Shown here in pieces: positions 43,765-52,443 of a stretch of DNA of 64,000 bases. A program made the position numbers and the translations under genes. Position 1 is the stretch's first letter; every line of letters starts with the position of its first letter. Under the pieces are notes generated by a model that saw only the letters and a program-made list of their open reading frames with translations, was not told the origin of the DNA and did no database searches. The DNA is from Amycolatopsis bartoniae (GTDB lineage Bacteria; Actinomycetota; Actinomycetes; Mycobacteriales; Pseudonocardiaceae), in assembly GCF_014191255.1 (NCBI RefSeq), contig NZ_JACHWH010000005.1, positions 310,001 to 374,000 on the forward strand. Direction: 5' to 3'.

Positions 43765-44199
43765 AAGTGCACGCCGGACGACGACGGGGACGCGGCACTG
43801 GCCGCGCTGCGGGCGATGGTGTTCATCGGTGACGCCACCCTCGCGAAGGTCACCGGCCAGCTGACCCTCACGCAGTTTCGCGCCCTGCGCACCGTGGCCG
43901 ACCGGACACCGGTGACGATGACGCGGGTCGCACAGGAGCTGGGGCTGAACCCTTCGTCCGTTACGCGTGCCTGCGAACGCCTTGTCTCACTCGACCTGGT
44001 GAACCGCGCGCAGAACCCCCTCAACCGGCGGGAGACCCTGCTGGCCCCGACGGCACGCGGACGGCAGATCGTGGAGCAGGTGGACGCCGACCGCAGGGCG
44101 GTGCTCGGCTCGGTGCTGGACCGGCTGCCCCCGCAGCGGCGCGCCGCCGTGCTGGCGGCCTTCCGGGACTTCGCGACGGCGGCGTCGCCGGAAAGTTGA
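43756..44199 (+). CDS. MarR-family transcriptional regulator
   Basis: A 147-residue winged-helix regulator. LTLTQFRALRTVADRTPVTM and VAQELGLNPSSVTRACERLV give the recognition helix and LNRRETLLAPTARGRQIV the wing. GTG at 43756 sits inside a 13-bp palindrome (TTGCG-TGA-CGCAA), so the protein would block its own translation start region and the divergent FAD/Fe-S operon promoter. A second copy of the palindrome starts at its stop codon. Confidence 0.9.
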   Translation: MTQKCTPDDDGDAALAALRAMVFIGDATLAKVTGQLTLTQFRALRTVADRTPVTMTRVAQELGLNPSSVTRACERLVSLDLVNRAQNPLNRRETLLAPTARGRQIVEQVDADRRAVLGSVLDRLPPQRRAAVLAAFRDFATAASPES

Positions 44200-44212
44200 T
44201 TGCGCAACGCAA
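44200..44212. promoter_or_regulatory. MarR operator, copy 2
   Basis: TTGCG-CAA-CGCAA, identical in both arms to the copy at 43752. It lies just after the MarR gene and upstream of the small secreted peptide gene, so the hydroxybenzoate genes may be under the same regulator. Confidence 0.6.
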
Positions 44213-44314
44213 GTTTTCCGGCCCCTCACTGAATCCGGTGACTGAACTGGCAGTTTCAGAACCTCCGTGCTTTGGTTCGCGGGACCCGAATCCGCGTCCA
44301 CAATGGAGGAAAAC

Positions 44315-44566
44315 GTGAAACGACTTGCTGTCGTCACCGCCGTTGCCGTCGCTTTCTGCTGCGCCGGTGGTGGCCTGGCTTCCGCCGCCACGTCTTCGGA
44401 CGACAGCGGGAAGCCGACGCCGTCGTTCGAGACCGCGTACCCGGACTTCAAGGAGGGTGGCGCCGCACTGGGCTACGGGGTGGCCTCGCTGTTCGCCTCC
44501 GGCACCACCGCGATCGTGATCGCCCCGGCGGTGCTCAAGCAGTCGCTGCGCCACGTCCGCGGTTGA
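44315..44566 (+). CDS. small secreted or membrane peptide before the hydroxybenzoate genes
   Basis: An 83-residue peptide with a signal sequence (VKRLAVVTAVAVAFCCAGGG then LASA), a short acidic middle and a hydrophobic C-terminal segment (VASLFASGTTAIVIAPAVLK) with a basic tail. GTG at 44315 has GGAGG five bases upstream; an ATG 12 bp earlier is less well placed. It is followed by a strong hairpin and then the UbiC-like gene. Family not recognised. Could be a membrane micro-protein. Confidence 0.6.
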   Translation: MKRLAVVTAVAVAFCCAGGGLASAATSSDDSGKPTPSFETAYPDFKEGGAALGYGVASLFASGTTAIVIAPAVLKQSLRHVRG

Positions 44567-44573
44567 TTTCCCC

Positions 44574-44603
44574 GCCGCGGGGGCCGGCTGCGGCCCCCGC
44601 GGC
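44574..44603 (+). terminator. strong hairpin between small peptide and UbiC-like gene
   Basis: A perfect 12-bp stem (GCCGCGGGGGCC / GGCCCCCGCGGC) with a 6-base loop starts eight bases after the peptide stop. No long T-tract, so a partial terminator is likely, leaving more peptide message than enzyme message. Confidence 0.65.
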
Positions 44604-44621
44604 TCAATTCTGGAGGGAATC

Positions 44622-45170
44622 GTGCGCACACTGTCGCAGGAAGAGCATTTCCGCACCGGCGTTTCCGGGGATTTCGCAACCGGTGCGCGCCGGTTCCACA
44701 GCGCCGCGACCCGCCTGCTCCTGAGCGGCGACGGGCTGACCACCACGATGCTCGAAGCGTGGGCACGGGGTCCGATGTGCCTGGTGTCGCGGAACTGCCG
44801 GCTCGCGTTCCCGGTGCCGCCGGACGCGGAGGAGCTCCTGCGTGTGCGCGACCGCCCGGTCCTGGTGCGCGAGTCGGCGCTGGCCGATCCGGGCGGGCGG
44901 ATCTGGTCGGTCAACTCCGTGGTGGCGAACCTCGACCTGAACGCGACCGCGGCTCGTTGCTTCACCGGCGCCGAACCGCTCGGCGCGGCGCTGAAAGCGG
45001 CCGGGGTGGCCTGCCGCCGCACGATGGTCCGCGCCGGGCGCCGTCCCTGGTCCGGGGAGCCGGCGGCGTTCCGCACCTACGTGCTGTGGTTCGAGGACCA
45101 GCCGCTGGCCGCCATCCGCGAGACCTTCAACCCCGCCCTGGTCGACGCCGGACTGGCGGAAACGCCGTGA
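44622..45170 (+). CDS. chorismate--pyruvate lyase-like protein (UbiC/DUF98 family)
   Basis: A 182-residue protein of the UbiC-like fold, which splits chorismate into 4-hydroxybenzoate and pyruvate. Family-like features are the run LLLSGDGLTTTMLEAWARGP with the conserved Gly-Leu-Thr near the start, RPVLVRESALAD (conserved R-x-x-x-L) and the late Trp/Glu-containing AIRETFNPALV. GTG start behind GGAGGG. Its stop overlaps the next gene (GTGA). With PobA- and UbiA-like genes following, 4-hydroxybenzoate production is a sound inference. Confidence 0.8.
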   Translation: MRTLSQEEHFRTGVSGDFATGARRFHSAATRLLLSGDGLTTTMLEAWARGPMCLVSRNCRLAFPVPPDAEELLRVRDRPVLVRESALADPGGRIWSVNSVVANLDLNATAARCFTGAEPLGAALKAAGVACRRTMVRAGRRPWSGEPAAFRTYVLWFEDQPLAAIRETFNPALVDAGLAETP

Positions 45171-46366
45171 CACCAAGGCTTTCCACCCAGGTGGGCATCA
45201 TCGGCGCGGGCCCCGCGGGACTGGTGGCCGCCCACGTACTGCTTCGCTCCGGAATCGACTGCTGTGTCGTCGAGCGGAACACGCGGGAGCAGGTCGAGCA
45301 GCGGGCGCGGGCGGGACTGCGCGAACACCGCGTGGCGGACTACCTGCGCGGGCACGGACTGCCCTGCGGGCGGAGCACGTCGGGCGCGGCCGACTTCGTG
45401 TGCGAGGACCAGCGCATCCGGGTGTCCTACCGGGAGTTGTCCGGCGGTTTCACCCGCTGGGTCCACCCTCAGCAGCTCCTCGTTCGCGACCTGCTCACCG
45501 CACTGGACACAGTGGACCGTTCACCGCGCTTCGGCTGTGCGGCGCTGGCGATCTCGGCCCCGCTGGAACGGCCGGTGATCGAATGCGCGGACCTCGACCT
45601 CGCCTGTGACTTCGTCCTCGCCTGCGACGGGTCCGGCGGCCCCAGCGCCCGGCTCTTCGCCGCGGCGGGACTTCCGCCGGCCACCCGCCGCCATCGCTGC
45701 GACTGGCTCACCGTGCTCGCCGACGTCGAACGGCCGGTGGACGGAGCCGTGTACGCCCTGCACCGCGACGGATTCGCGGGCCTGATGCCACGCGCGGGCA
45801 CCACGGCCCGCCTGTACCTCCAGATTCCCGCGGGAGGCCCGCTGGAATCGTGGCGCGAGCGGGACATCCGCGACCGCTTCGCCCGCCGGATGGGGACGAC
45901 CGCTCCCCTGCTCCCCGCCCTCCGCGAAATCGCGGAAGTCGGGGTGGTGCGGATGCGCAGCAGCAGCCTTCCCGTGGCCCGGCTGGGAAAGCTGCTGGTC
46001 GCCGGAGACGCCGCGCACCTGCTGACGCCCACCGGCGCCAAGGGTATGAACCTCGCCATCGCCGACGCCGCCGACGCGGCGCACTCCCTCATCAGCTGGT
46101 ACCACCACGGCGATCCCGGGGACCTGGCCGGATATTCGGCCCGCCGCGTCGAGGACGCCCGGCTCACCCAGGAGTTCTCCGGCTGGATGCTGGACCTGCT
46201 GCACGTGCCCAGCGGGCCCGAAGTGCTGTCGGGCAAACGCGAAACCATCGAGAGCATCGCTGTACCAGGCCCGGCGGGCGAGGCGTTCGCCCACCGTTAC
46301 GCCGGATCCGGCGCGGGCGCCGACAACCGGGTCCCGCTGCCCGAGGTGGGTGTCCACTCGGCATGA
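45167..46366 (+). CDS. PobA-like FAD monooxygenase (4-hydroxybenzoate 3-hydroxylase family)
   Basis: A 399-residue group A flavin monooxygenase. VGIIGAGPAGLVAAHVLLRS binds the ADP part of FAD; RARAGLREHRVADYLR matches the RAG region of PobA; VLACDGSGGPSAR is the DG motif; LVAGDAAHLLTPTGAKGMNL is the GD motif in the exact PobA style. It should hydroxylate 4-hydroxybenzoate, giving protocatechuate, or a close analogue. GTG start overlapping the UbiC-like stop; ATGA overlap with the UbiA-like gene. Confidence 0.88.
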   Translation: MTPRLSTQVGIIGAGPAGLVAAHVLLRSGIDCCVVERNTREQVEQRARAGLREHRVADYLRGHGLPCGRSTSGAADFVCEDQRIRVSYRELSGGFTRWVHPQQLLVRDLLTALDTVDRSPRFGCAALAISAPLERPVIECADLDLACDFVLACDGSGGPSARLFAAAGLPPATRRHRCDWLTVLADVERPVDGAVYALHRDGFAGLMPRAGTTARLYLQIPAGGPLESWRERDIRDRFARRMGTTAPLLPALREIAEVGVVRMRSSSLPVARLGKLLVAGDAAHLLTPTGAKGMNLAIADAADAAHSLISWYHHGDPGDLAGYSARRVEDARLTQEFSGWMLDLLHVPSGPEVLSGKRETIESIAVPGPAGEAFAHRYAGSGAGADNRVPLPEVGVHSA

Positions 46367-47256
46367 TCGCTCTCGCCCCGAAACTCAAGGCGCTGTACGG
46401 GCTTTCGCGCGGTACGCAGGCGATGCTCAGCGTCGCGCAACCCGTCGTCGCGGCGCTCGTCGCGCCGGGTGACCCCGCACCGGCGCGGATCGTCGTGCTG
46501 GTGGTGGCCGCGCTGACCGGGTTCGCCGCTGTCCTCGCCCTCAACGACCTGGTCGACGCGCACCTCGACCGGCAACGCCGCGACCACACCGGTCCCCAGG
46601 GCGTGCGGGACATCGAGAACGCCGGCGGCAGGCATCCGGTGGCGCAGGGACAACTGCCGTGGGGAGCCGCGCTGGCCTGGGTGACCGGGCTGTTGTCGGT
46701 GACGCTGGTGGCGACCGCGCTGCTGGGCTGGGTGTGCGTGGTGCTGTTCCTGGCAGCCGTCGCGCTGGAGGTCGGCTACTGCCGCCTGGCCAGGACGACC
46801 TGCGCCAAGACCGTGCTCAGCGGCATCATGATCGCGGTCGGTGCGACCGTCGGCTGGTTCGCCGTCACGAGCGAGGTCGACCCGCTGCGGTTGGGGCTGC
46901 TCGTGCTGTGGATGGTGGCGTGGGAGATCGGCGGGCGCAACATTCCCAACGACCTCGCCGACGTCGACGAGGACACCCGGATGGGCATCAGGACGGTTCC
47001 GGTCGTGCGCGGAGTGCACACCAGTGCCGTCCTGGTTTTCGTCGCACTGGTGGTGGCGAGCGCCGCGAGCATCGCGTTGGTGCTCGCGGCCCGCCCCGGC
47101 GTCGTCGGGCTGGCCGGCTCGGTGGCCGCCGCCGTCTACGCGCTGCTCCTCCCCGGTGTCCGGCTGCTGCGCGCACCCGGCCCGTCCACGGCGCTGTCGG
47201 CGTTCAACCGCGCCAGTTTCCACCCGGTCCTGGTCCTCATCGTGGTGCTAGCGTGA
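46363..47256 (+). CDS. UbiA-family prenyltransferase
   Basis: A 297-residue membrane protein with about eight spans. The two Asp-rich motifs that bind Mg-diphosphate are NDLVDAHLDRQ (about residue 61) and NDLADVDEDTR (about residue 195). Family members attach prenyl or phytyl chains to aromatic rings. Together with the two preceding genes it would prenylate a hydroxybenzoate. ATG start in an ATGA overlap. Its 3' end overlaps the convergent phosphodiesterase gene by 20 bp. Confidence 0.9.
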   Translation: MIALAPKLKALYGLSRGTQAMLSVAQPVVAALVAPGDPAPARIVVLVVAALTGFAAVLALNDLVDAHLDRQRRDHTGPQGVRDIENAGGRHPVAQGQLPWGAALAWVTGLLSVTLVATALLGWVCVVLFLAAVALEVGYCRLARTTCAKTVLSGIMIAVGATVGWFAVTSEVDPLRLGLLVLWMVAWEIGGRNIPNDLADVDEDTRMGIRTVPVVRGVHTSAVLVFVALVVASAASIALVLAARPGVVGLAGSVAAAVYALLLPGVRLLRAPGPSTALSAFNRASFHPVLVLIVVLA

Positions 47257-50200
47257 CGCTCTTCGAGGCGGTCAGGCCGCCCGCGGAGACCGTGACGGTG
47301 ACCGTTCCCGGCCGCAGGGCGGTCAGCGTGCCGGCCGAGGAATCGAGCAGCGCCACCGTCTTCGGCCCCCGCCGGGCAGGCACGACCGCCAGGCCGGGCC
47401 CGCCGCCCCACGTGACGCTCGCCGGGAAACGCAGCGGGAACCGCAGGCCGAACTCGCTCGTGACGCCGGTCGCCGAGACCGGCGCCGACGTGCCCACCGG
47501 AACGCGGTCCGGAACCGTCAGCTCGATCCCGTCGATCAGCGGCCTGCTCTCGGCCTGCAGCCAGTCCCGCGTCTCCGGGCTCGGCTGCCCGGGCCTGATC
47601 CGCGCCGGCCGCGGGTCGACGCCGACGGACATCCAGCCGAAGAACCCGCCCTGGTCGGGCGAGCTGTAGGGCGTCTTGCCGACGGCCGGGGTGGTCACGT
47701 CCAGCACGCCGTCGGCGCGGGTGACCGACGCGGTGTGCGCGTGCCCGGTGAACAACGCGACCGGTTTGCCCGAGGTCTCCCGGAAGTCGGCGAGCCAGCG
47801 CTTGAACAACGCCGCTTCGAGCTGGTCGGACAGCTGCGACGCGCCCGCGCCCGACGGGTCCTGCAGCGGGTGGTGGAACGAGACCACGACACCGGTCACC
47901 GAGCGGTCCTTCGCGGCCTTCGCCAGCTCGTCCCGCAGCAGGGGAACCTGGCCCCAGTCCGAGGTGCGCAGGTCGCCGGTGTGGGAGTCCAGCAGGAGGA
48001 ACCGGGTGCCCTTGTGGTCGAAGACCTGCCGGTTCGGCCTGCCCGTGGCGGCGAGGAACGCGTCGAGCCCGCCGGTCGCCGACAGCCCGGCCTCGTGGTT
48101 GCCCGGCGTCCAATACACCGGCAGGCCCGCCGGCACGTGGTCACGCAGCAGGCCGTTGGCGAGCTCGAAGTCGGCGGGCGTGTTGTTGTCCACGAAGTCG
48201 CCGTTGATCAGCAGGAAGTCGGGCTCGCTCGCGACGGCCTGCGTGAGCGCGATGGCCGCCTGGTGGCCGGAGAACGAGTCCAGCCCGGCGGCGGCGCTGA
48301 CGTGCAGGTCGGACAGCACGGCGAAGGTCCAGCGGCCGGGCCCGACCCCGCCCTGCTCGACCACGGACGGGTCCGGCTGCGGCGGCTCGCTCGTGCCGGG
48401 CTGCTGCCCGACCTGCGCGGCGAGCCCGTCGAAGTCCAGCTGCCCGGCGTTCTTGTTGGTCTGCGTGGTTTCCGCGAGGTAGACCCGCGACAGCGTGATG
48501 GGCTCGGAGAACCCGGCGGGGAGGTCGCCGGTGACGCGGCGCCAGCCCGTCCAGTCGACCACCGTGGCGAAGGTGAACGGCACGTTCGTCGTGCCCTGCG
48601 AGGACAGCATCGCGCGCAGCCAGTGGTTCCTGCCGTCGCCGTTGACCCACAGCGCGAGCCGCTTCGCCCCGGCGGGCAGGGTGATCGGGGCGGTCACCGC
48701 GTAGGCGGCGGAGGTGCTGGGCTGGCCGGTGAAGTCGTAGCTCAGGCGCAGGGCGTGGTTGTCCGCAGTGGCCCCGGGCCGGTCGGGAGCGACGACGAAG
48801 GCGACCGACGCCGTGCCCCGCGCGGCGGCCGCGGTCCAGCCCTCGCCCGGCTCGAACTCGGCCAGCGGAACGTCGATCAGGCCCACCGACACGGGCAGCT
48901 TCGCCGTCAGCGTGCCCACCGTCGCCGTGATGGTCGCCGACTTCCCGCCGGTGCTTCCGGTGATGCCGAAGCTGCCGTCGGCCGCGGCCGTGACCGTGAG
49001 CACCCCGCGGTCGTAGTCGAGCCGCACGTCGCGGGGCGCCACCGGCGCGTCGAACCCGTCGGCGTCGTAGCCGGTGAGCCGGACGTTCGCCGTGGCGCCC
49101 GGGTCGATCGTGACCGACCGCTGGGTGAAGGCCAGCCGGTGCAGCTCGCCGACCACGCGCAGGTCGTGCTCGCCCGAGGCGGCGCCGGAACGGGCCCGCA
49201 GCTTCCCCGAACCTGGTTGCCGGGCACGGAAAACGCCGTCGCGGGCCGAGCCCAGCGAGCCCGGCTCGGCGGTCCAGGAGACCGGGCGCCGGACTTCCGC
49301 CGGTGCCCAGGTCTCGTCGTAGCCGGCGACGGCGAGATCCAGGGTGAGCCCGGGCACCACGCGATCGGCACCGGGCCGCACGTCGAGCCCGCGCAGTGTG
49401 CCCGATCCCTGGGGGCCGAACAGGCCCACACCGTCGGGGACGGGACGCTCGCTGCCGTCCGAAGGCGTGTTGACGACACCGGCCGACGTGTCGCCCGGGC
49501 GCCGGGCGACCAGTTCGGTCGAGCCACCGCCGTCGAGCATGAAGGCTTCGGTCGCGCCCAGGCGCACCAGCAGCTTGGCCATCTCGTCGAAGCTCAGCCC
49601 CGCGGAGAAGTTCGCCGAACCGTCGACCGCGACCAGCAGGAGCCGGTGCCCGCCGTCGAGCCAGCCGATCGCCGTGCGCGGCTTGAGCGCGTCGTTGCCG
49701 GTGTCGGGCGGGAAGTCGACCGCACTACCGCCGCGCACCAGGACCGCCCCGCTGCCGAGCGCCATCGTGAGGGGCGACGACGCGTCGGTCAGCGGGGTGA
49801 ACGTGACCGCGACCGGGTCGCCGGTCCGCGCGGAGGCGAGCTGCGCCGCGGCCGCGCCGCGACCGAGAACGATCAGCCCGTCCGCCGGCACGGCGGTGCC
49901 GGTGAGCCCGCCGTTGCTCGCGGTGATCCTGCCGCCCGTGACGACGAGTTCGGTGTAGGGCCCGGGATCCGCGATGAACGTGCGCTGCCCCGCACCCCAC
50001 TGCGGGGTGAACACGGCGATCCCGTCGGCCGGCACGGTCGCAGAGTTGAGCGCGGCGAGCGGCCGCTGCACGCTCCCCACCGTGACCACGCCGGTGATCG
50101 TGAGGTCGGCGAGCCGGGCGACGCGGTCGGCGCCGATCGCGGCGACCGTCGCCGGCTGGTTCGTGCCCTTGCGCACCTGGCCGTGCTGGATCTCCGGGCC

Positions 50201-50641
50201 TTCGGCGGCGTCGGTCTCGGTGATGTCGAAGTAGTCGCCGTTGACGGCGGCGACGGCGCGCTGCGCGGCGGCGGCCTGCGACAGCGCCCGCGGTTCGCTC
50301 ACCTTGTCCGCGACGAGGTCCACGCCGACGGCCTCGTTCCGCAGGTCGGCGTTGAGCACGTGCACCCGCAGCCAGCCGGAGCGGCCGAAGGTGTCGAACG
50401 ACGTGAGCACGATTCCCGGCGCCACCGGGTAGTCGGCGCGGCCGGCCTCGATGGACTCCCCGGGCACGGTGGTCCGGTAGTCCGGCACGCGGTAGCCGCC
50501 CGGCGCGGGCCCCGCCCCGGGGGCGAAAGCGGTCGCGGGACGGGGATCGGCGGTCGCGGTGCCGCCGAACGTCACGAGCCCGGCGGCGGCCACGGCCCCG
50601 GCGATCAGCCCGCGGCGCGTGATTTCGTTTTCTTCGCTCAC
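47237..50641 (-). CDS. secreted phosphodiester glycosidase/metallophosphoesterase
   Basis: A 1134-residue exported protein. The N-terminus (ITRRGLIAGAVAAAGLVTFG) has a twin-arginine-like signal. Residues about 60-420 form a NAGPA-type phosphodiester glycosidase domain (AAVNGDYFDI, RTAIGWLDGGHRLLLVAVDG, AFMLDGGGSTELV). A middle Ig-like/beta region follows, then a calcineurin-type phosphoesterase (about 770-1010; FAVLSDLHVSA, FLLINGDFVDN, WTPGNHEAG, FTGHAHTAS). It may act on cell-wall or extracellular phosphodiesters. GTG start. Confidence 0.88.
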   Translation of the reverse strand: MSEENEITRRGLIAGAVAAAGLVTFGGTATADPRPATAFAPGAGPAPGGYRVPDYRTTVPGESIEAGRADYPVAPGIVLTSFDTFGRSGWLRVHVLNADLRNEAVGVDLVADKVSEPRALSQAAAAQRAVAAVNGDYFDITETDAAEGPEIQHGQVRKGTNQPATVAAIGADRVARLADLTITGVVTVGSVQRPLAALNSATVPADGIAVFTPQWGAGQRTFIADPGPYTELVVTGGRITASNGGLTGTAVPADGLIVLGRGAAAAQLASARTGDPVAVTFTPLTDASSPLTMALGSGAVLVRGGSAVDFPPDTGNDALKPRTAIGWLDGGHRLLLVAVDGSANFSAGLSFDEMAKLLVRLGATEAFMLDGGGSTELVARRPGDTSAGVVNTPSDGSERPVPDGVGLFGPQGSGTLRGLDVRPGADRVVPGLTLDLAVAGYDETWAPAEVRRPVSWTAEPGSLGSARDGVFRARQPGSGKLRARSGAASGEHDLRVVGELHRLAFTQRSVTIDPGATANVRLTGYDADGFDAPVAPRDVRLDYDRGVLTVTAAADGSFGITGSTGGKSATITATVGTLTAKLPVSVGLIDVPLAEFEPGEGWTAAAARGTASVAFVVAPDRPGATADNHALRLSYDFTGQPSTSAAYAVTAPITLPAGAKRLALWVNGDGRNHWLRAMLSSQGTTNVPFTFATVVDWTGWRRVTGDLPAGFSEPITLSRVYLAETTQTNKNAGQLDFDGLAAQVGQQPGTSEPPQPDPSVVEQGGVGPGRWTFAVLSDLHVSAAAGLDSFSGHQAAIALTQAVASEPDFLLINGDFVDNNTPADFELANGLLRDHVPAGLPVYWTPGNHEAGLSATGGLDAFLAATGRPNRQVFDHKGTRFLLLDSHTGDLRTSDWGQVPLLRDELAKAAKDRSVTGVVVSFHHPLQDPSGAGASQLSDQLEAALFKRWLADFRETSGKPVALFTGHAHTASVTRADGVLDVTTPAVGKTPYSSPDQGGFFGWMSVGVDPRPARIRPGQPSPETRDWLQAESRPLIDGIELTVPDRVPVGTSAPVSATGVTSEFGLRFPLRFPASVTWGGGPGLAVVPARRGPKTVALLDSSAGTLTALRPGTVTVTVSAGGLTASKSVTLAPR

Positions 50642-50799
50642 GATCGGCCAAGCTATTGCTCATCGCCGACCGGGGGATGAACGGCAGGGGGAGAACGGCG
50701 AAAGGCGTTGTTTCCGTCCGGTTCAGGAACGCGCGGACGAACGAGTGATTCCGCCGCGGAACCGGGTGCGCGCCCCGGAATTTCTGTTATCGAGGAAAC

Positions 50800-52443
50800 G
50801 TGGCCCAGGAAACACGCCGGATGAGCGTGTACCGCCTCCACCCCGCCGCCGACCCCCGTGACCTCGTCGCGCCGAAGGTGCTGGGCGGGGACGTGCTCGT
50901 GCGCGAGGTGGAGGTCGCCGCCACGCCGGCGCTGCTGGTCTCCGGGGTTCCGCAGCCCAGCCCCGTGGAGTGGGCCGAGGCCGTCCGCTCGCTCACCGGC
51001 GTCGACCTGGGGTTCACCACCACGACGTCCGCGGCGGCGCTGCTGCTCGCCGCCGACGGCACGCAGTACGCGCTCACCTTCGGCCAAGGCTGGCGCTACC
51101 TGCGGGACAGCCACGTCGACCGCGAGTTCGGCCTCGACATCGCGGTGCGCCTGCTCGATCCCGACGAGATCCGCCGGATCACCCGCCGCGCGCTGAGCGC
51201 GAAGGCACGCGTCGACCGGAACCTGGTGCCGGGCGGGCAGGGGCTGTGGGCGTTCGGGCTGCGCGAGCACGCCGAGCTGGTGCGCAGCCTCACCGGCCGG
51301 GTGCAACGCGACGTACACGCGGACTTCACCTACGTGCGGCGCCGGGGCAGCTACCGCAACTTCCGCTTCAGCCTCGACTGCGGCGACGGCCTGCAGCTGC
51401 ACCTCGGCACGCGCGGCGAGGACCTGCTGGCGGACCTGCGCGAGCTGACGCGGCTCGCGACCACGCCGGACGTGCACGCCCGGCTCGCCCCGCTGCGCTG
51501 GGTCCGGCGGCTGGGCCCCGGCCACGAGCTGACCGAGAAGCTCGACTCCGCCGCGGCCGACCTGCTGGCCGGGTCCGGCGAGGGCGAGCTCGGCATCTCC
51601 TACCCCGCGCGGTACCACGACGGCCCGGCGGCGCACTGGTTCCGCGGGCACGTCGGGAACGTCCCCGTCGACACCGGCGAGCTGACGCTCGACGACCTGC
51701 GAGCCGGGCTGCGGCACACCGCCCACCGCCTGGCGACGCTGCGGACCAGCGCGATCGAGGGGTTCGACGACGAGGGCCGCAGCCTCGGCGGTCCGGTGTC
51801 GGCCCTGCACTGGCTCGCCGCCGAGGTCGTCGAGCCGGGCGCGCGGTTCGTGCTCGTCGACGGCGACTGGTACCGGCTGGGCGAGCAGTACCTCGCGCAC
51901 GTCGAACGCGTGGTGGCGGACGCCTTCGCCGACCGGCCCGAGTGGACACTCCCGCCGTGGCAGGACGCCCCGCGCAACGAGCAGGGCCGGGTGGCCGAAG
52001 CCGCGTACAACCGGCACGTCGAGTCGGTGGACGAACGGTTCCTGTGCCTGGACCGGTCGCTGCTGAAGACCCGCGTGCACCCGCGCGGCTTCGAGGCGTG
52101 CGACCTGCTCGGGCCGGGCAACGAGCTCGTGCACGTCAAGAAGGTCAGCGGCAGCACCGGGTCGTCGGTGCTGAGCCACCTGTTCGCGCAGGGCTTGGTG
52201 GCCGCGGAGAGCCTCACCGACCGCCAGACGTGGGAACGGTTCGTCCGCCTGGTGGCCGAACGCGACCCGGCCCGCGCGGCGACGCTCGGCGACCGCCCGG
52301 CCGGCCTGGTCTACGCGATCCACCGCTCCGACAAGCCGTTGCGGCCGGAGACGCTGTTCACCTTCGCCCGCTCGGCCCTCGTGTCGGCCGCGGTGGCGCT
52401 CACCACCTACGGCATCCCGCTGCGGATCGCGGTGATCCCCTAG
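50800..52443 (+). CDS. TIGR04141/DUF6119-family protein of unknown function
   Basis: A 547-residue protein matching the sporadically distributed TIGR04141 (DUF6119) family: opening MSVYRLHPAAD, then FGQGWRYLRDSHVDREFGLD, RGSYRNFRFSLDCGD, and the late block HPRGFEACDLLG followed by HVKKVSGSTGSSVLSHLFAQ. The family is scattered across bacteria, often in variable defence-type regions. GTG at 50800 has GAGGAAAC upstream. Stop codon overlaps that of the Uma2 gene (convergent). Confidence 0.75.
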   Translation: MAQETRRMSVYRLHPAADPRDLVAPKVLGGDVLVREVEVAATPALLVSGVPQPSPVEWAEAVRSLTGVDLGFTTTTSAAALLLAADGTQYALTFGQGWRYLRDSHVDREFGLDIAVRLLDPDEIRRITRRALSAKARVDRNLVPGGQGLWAFGLREHAELVRSLTGRVQRDVHADFTYVRRRGSYRNFRFSLDCGDGLQLHLGTRGEDLLADLRELTRLATTPDVHARLAPLRWVRRLGPGHELTEKLDSAAADLLAGSGEGELGISYPARYHDGPAAHWFRGHVGNVPVDTGELTLDDLRAGLRHTAHRLATLRTSAIEGFDDEGRSLGGPVSALHWLAAEVVEPGARFVLVDGDWYRLGEQYLAHVERVVADAFADRPEWTLPPWQDAPRNEQGRVAEAAYNRHVESVDERFLCLDRSLLKTRVHPRGFEACDLLGPGNELVHVKKVSGSTGSSVLSHLFAQGLVAAESLTDRQTWERFVRLVAERDPARAATLGDRPAGLVYAIHRSDKPLRPETLFTFARSALVSAAVALTTYGIPLRIAVIP

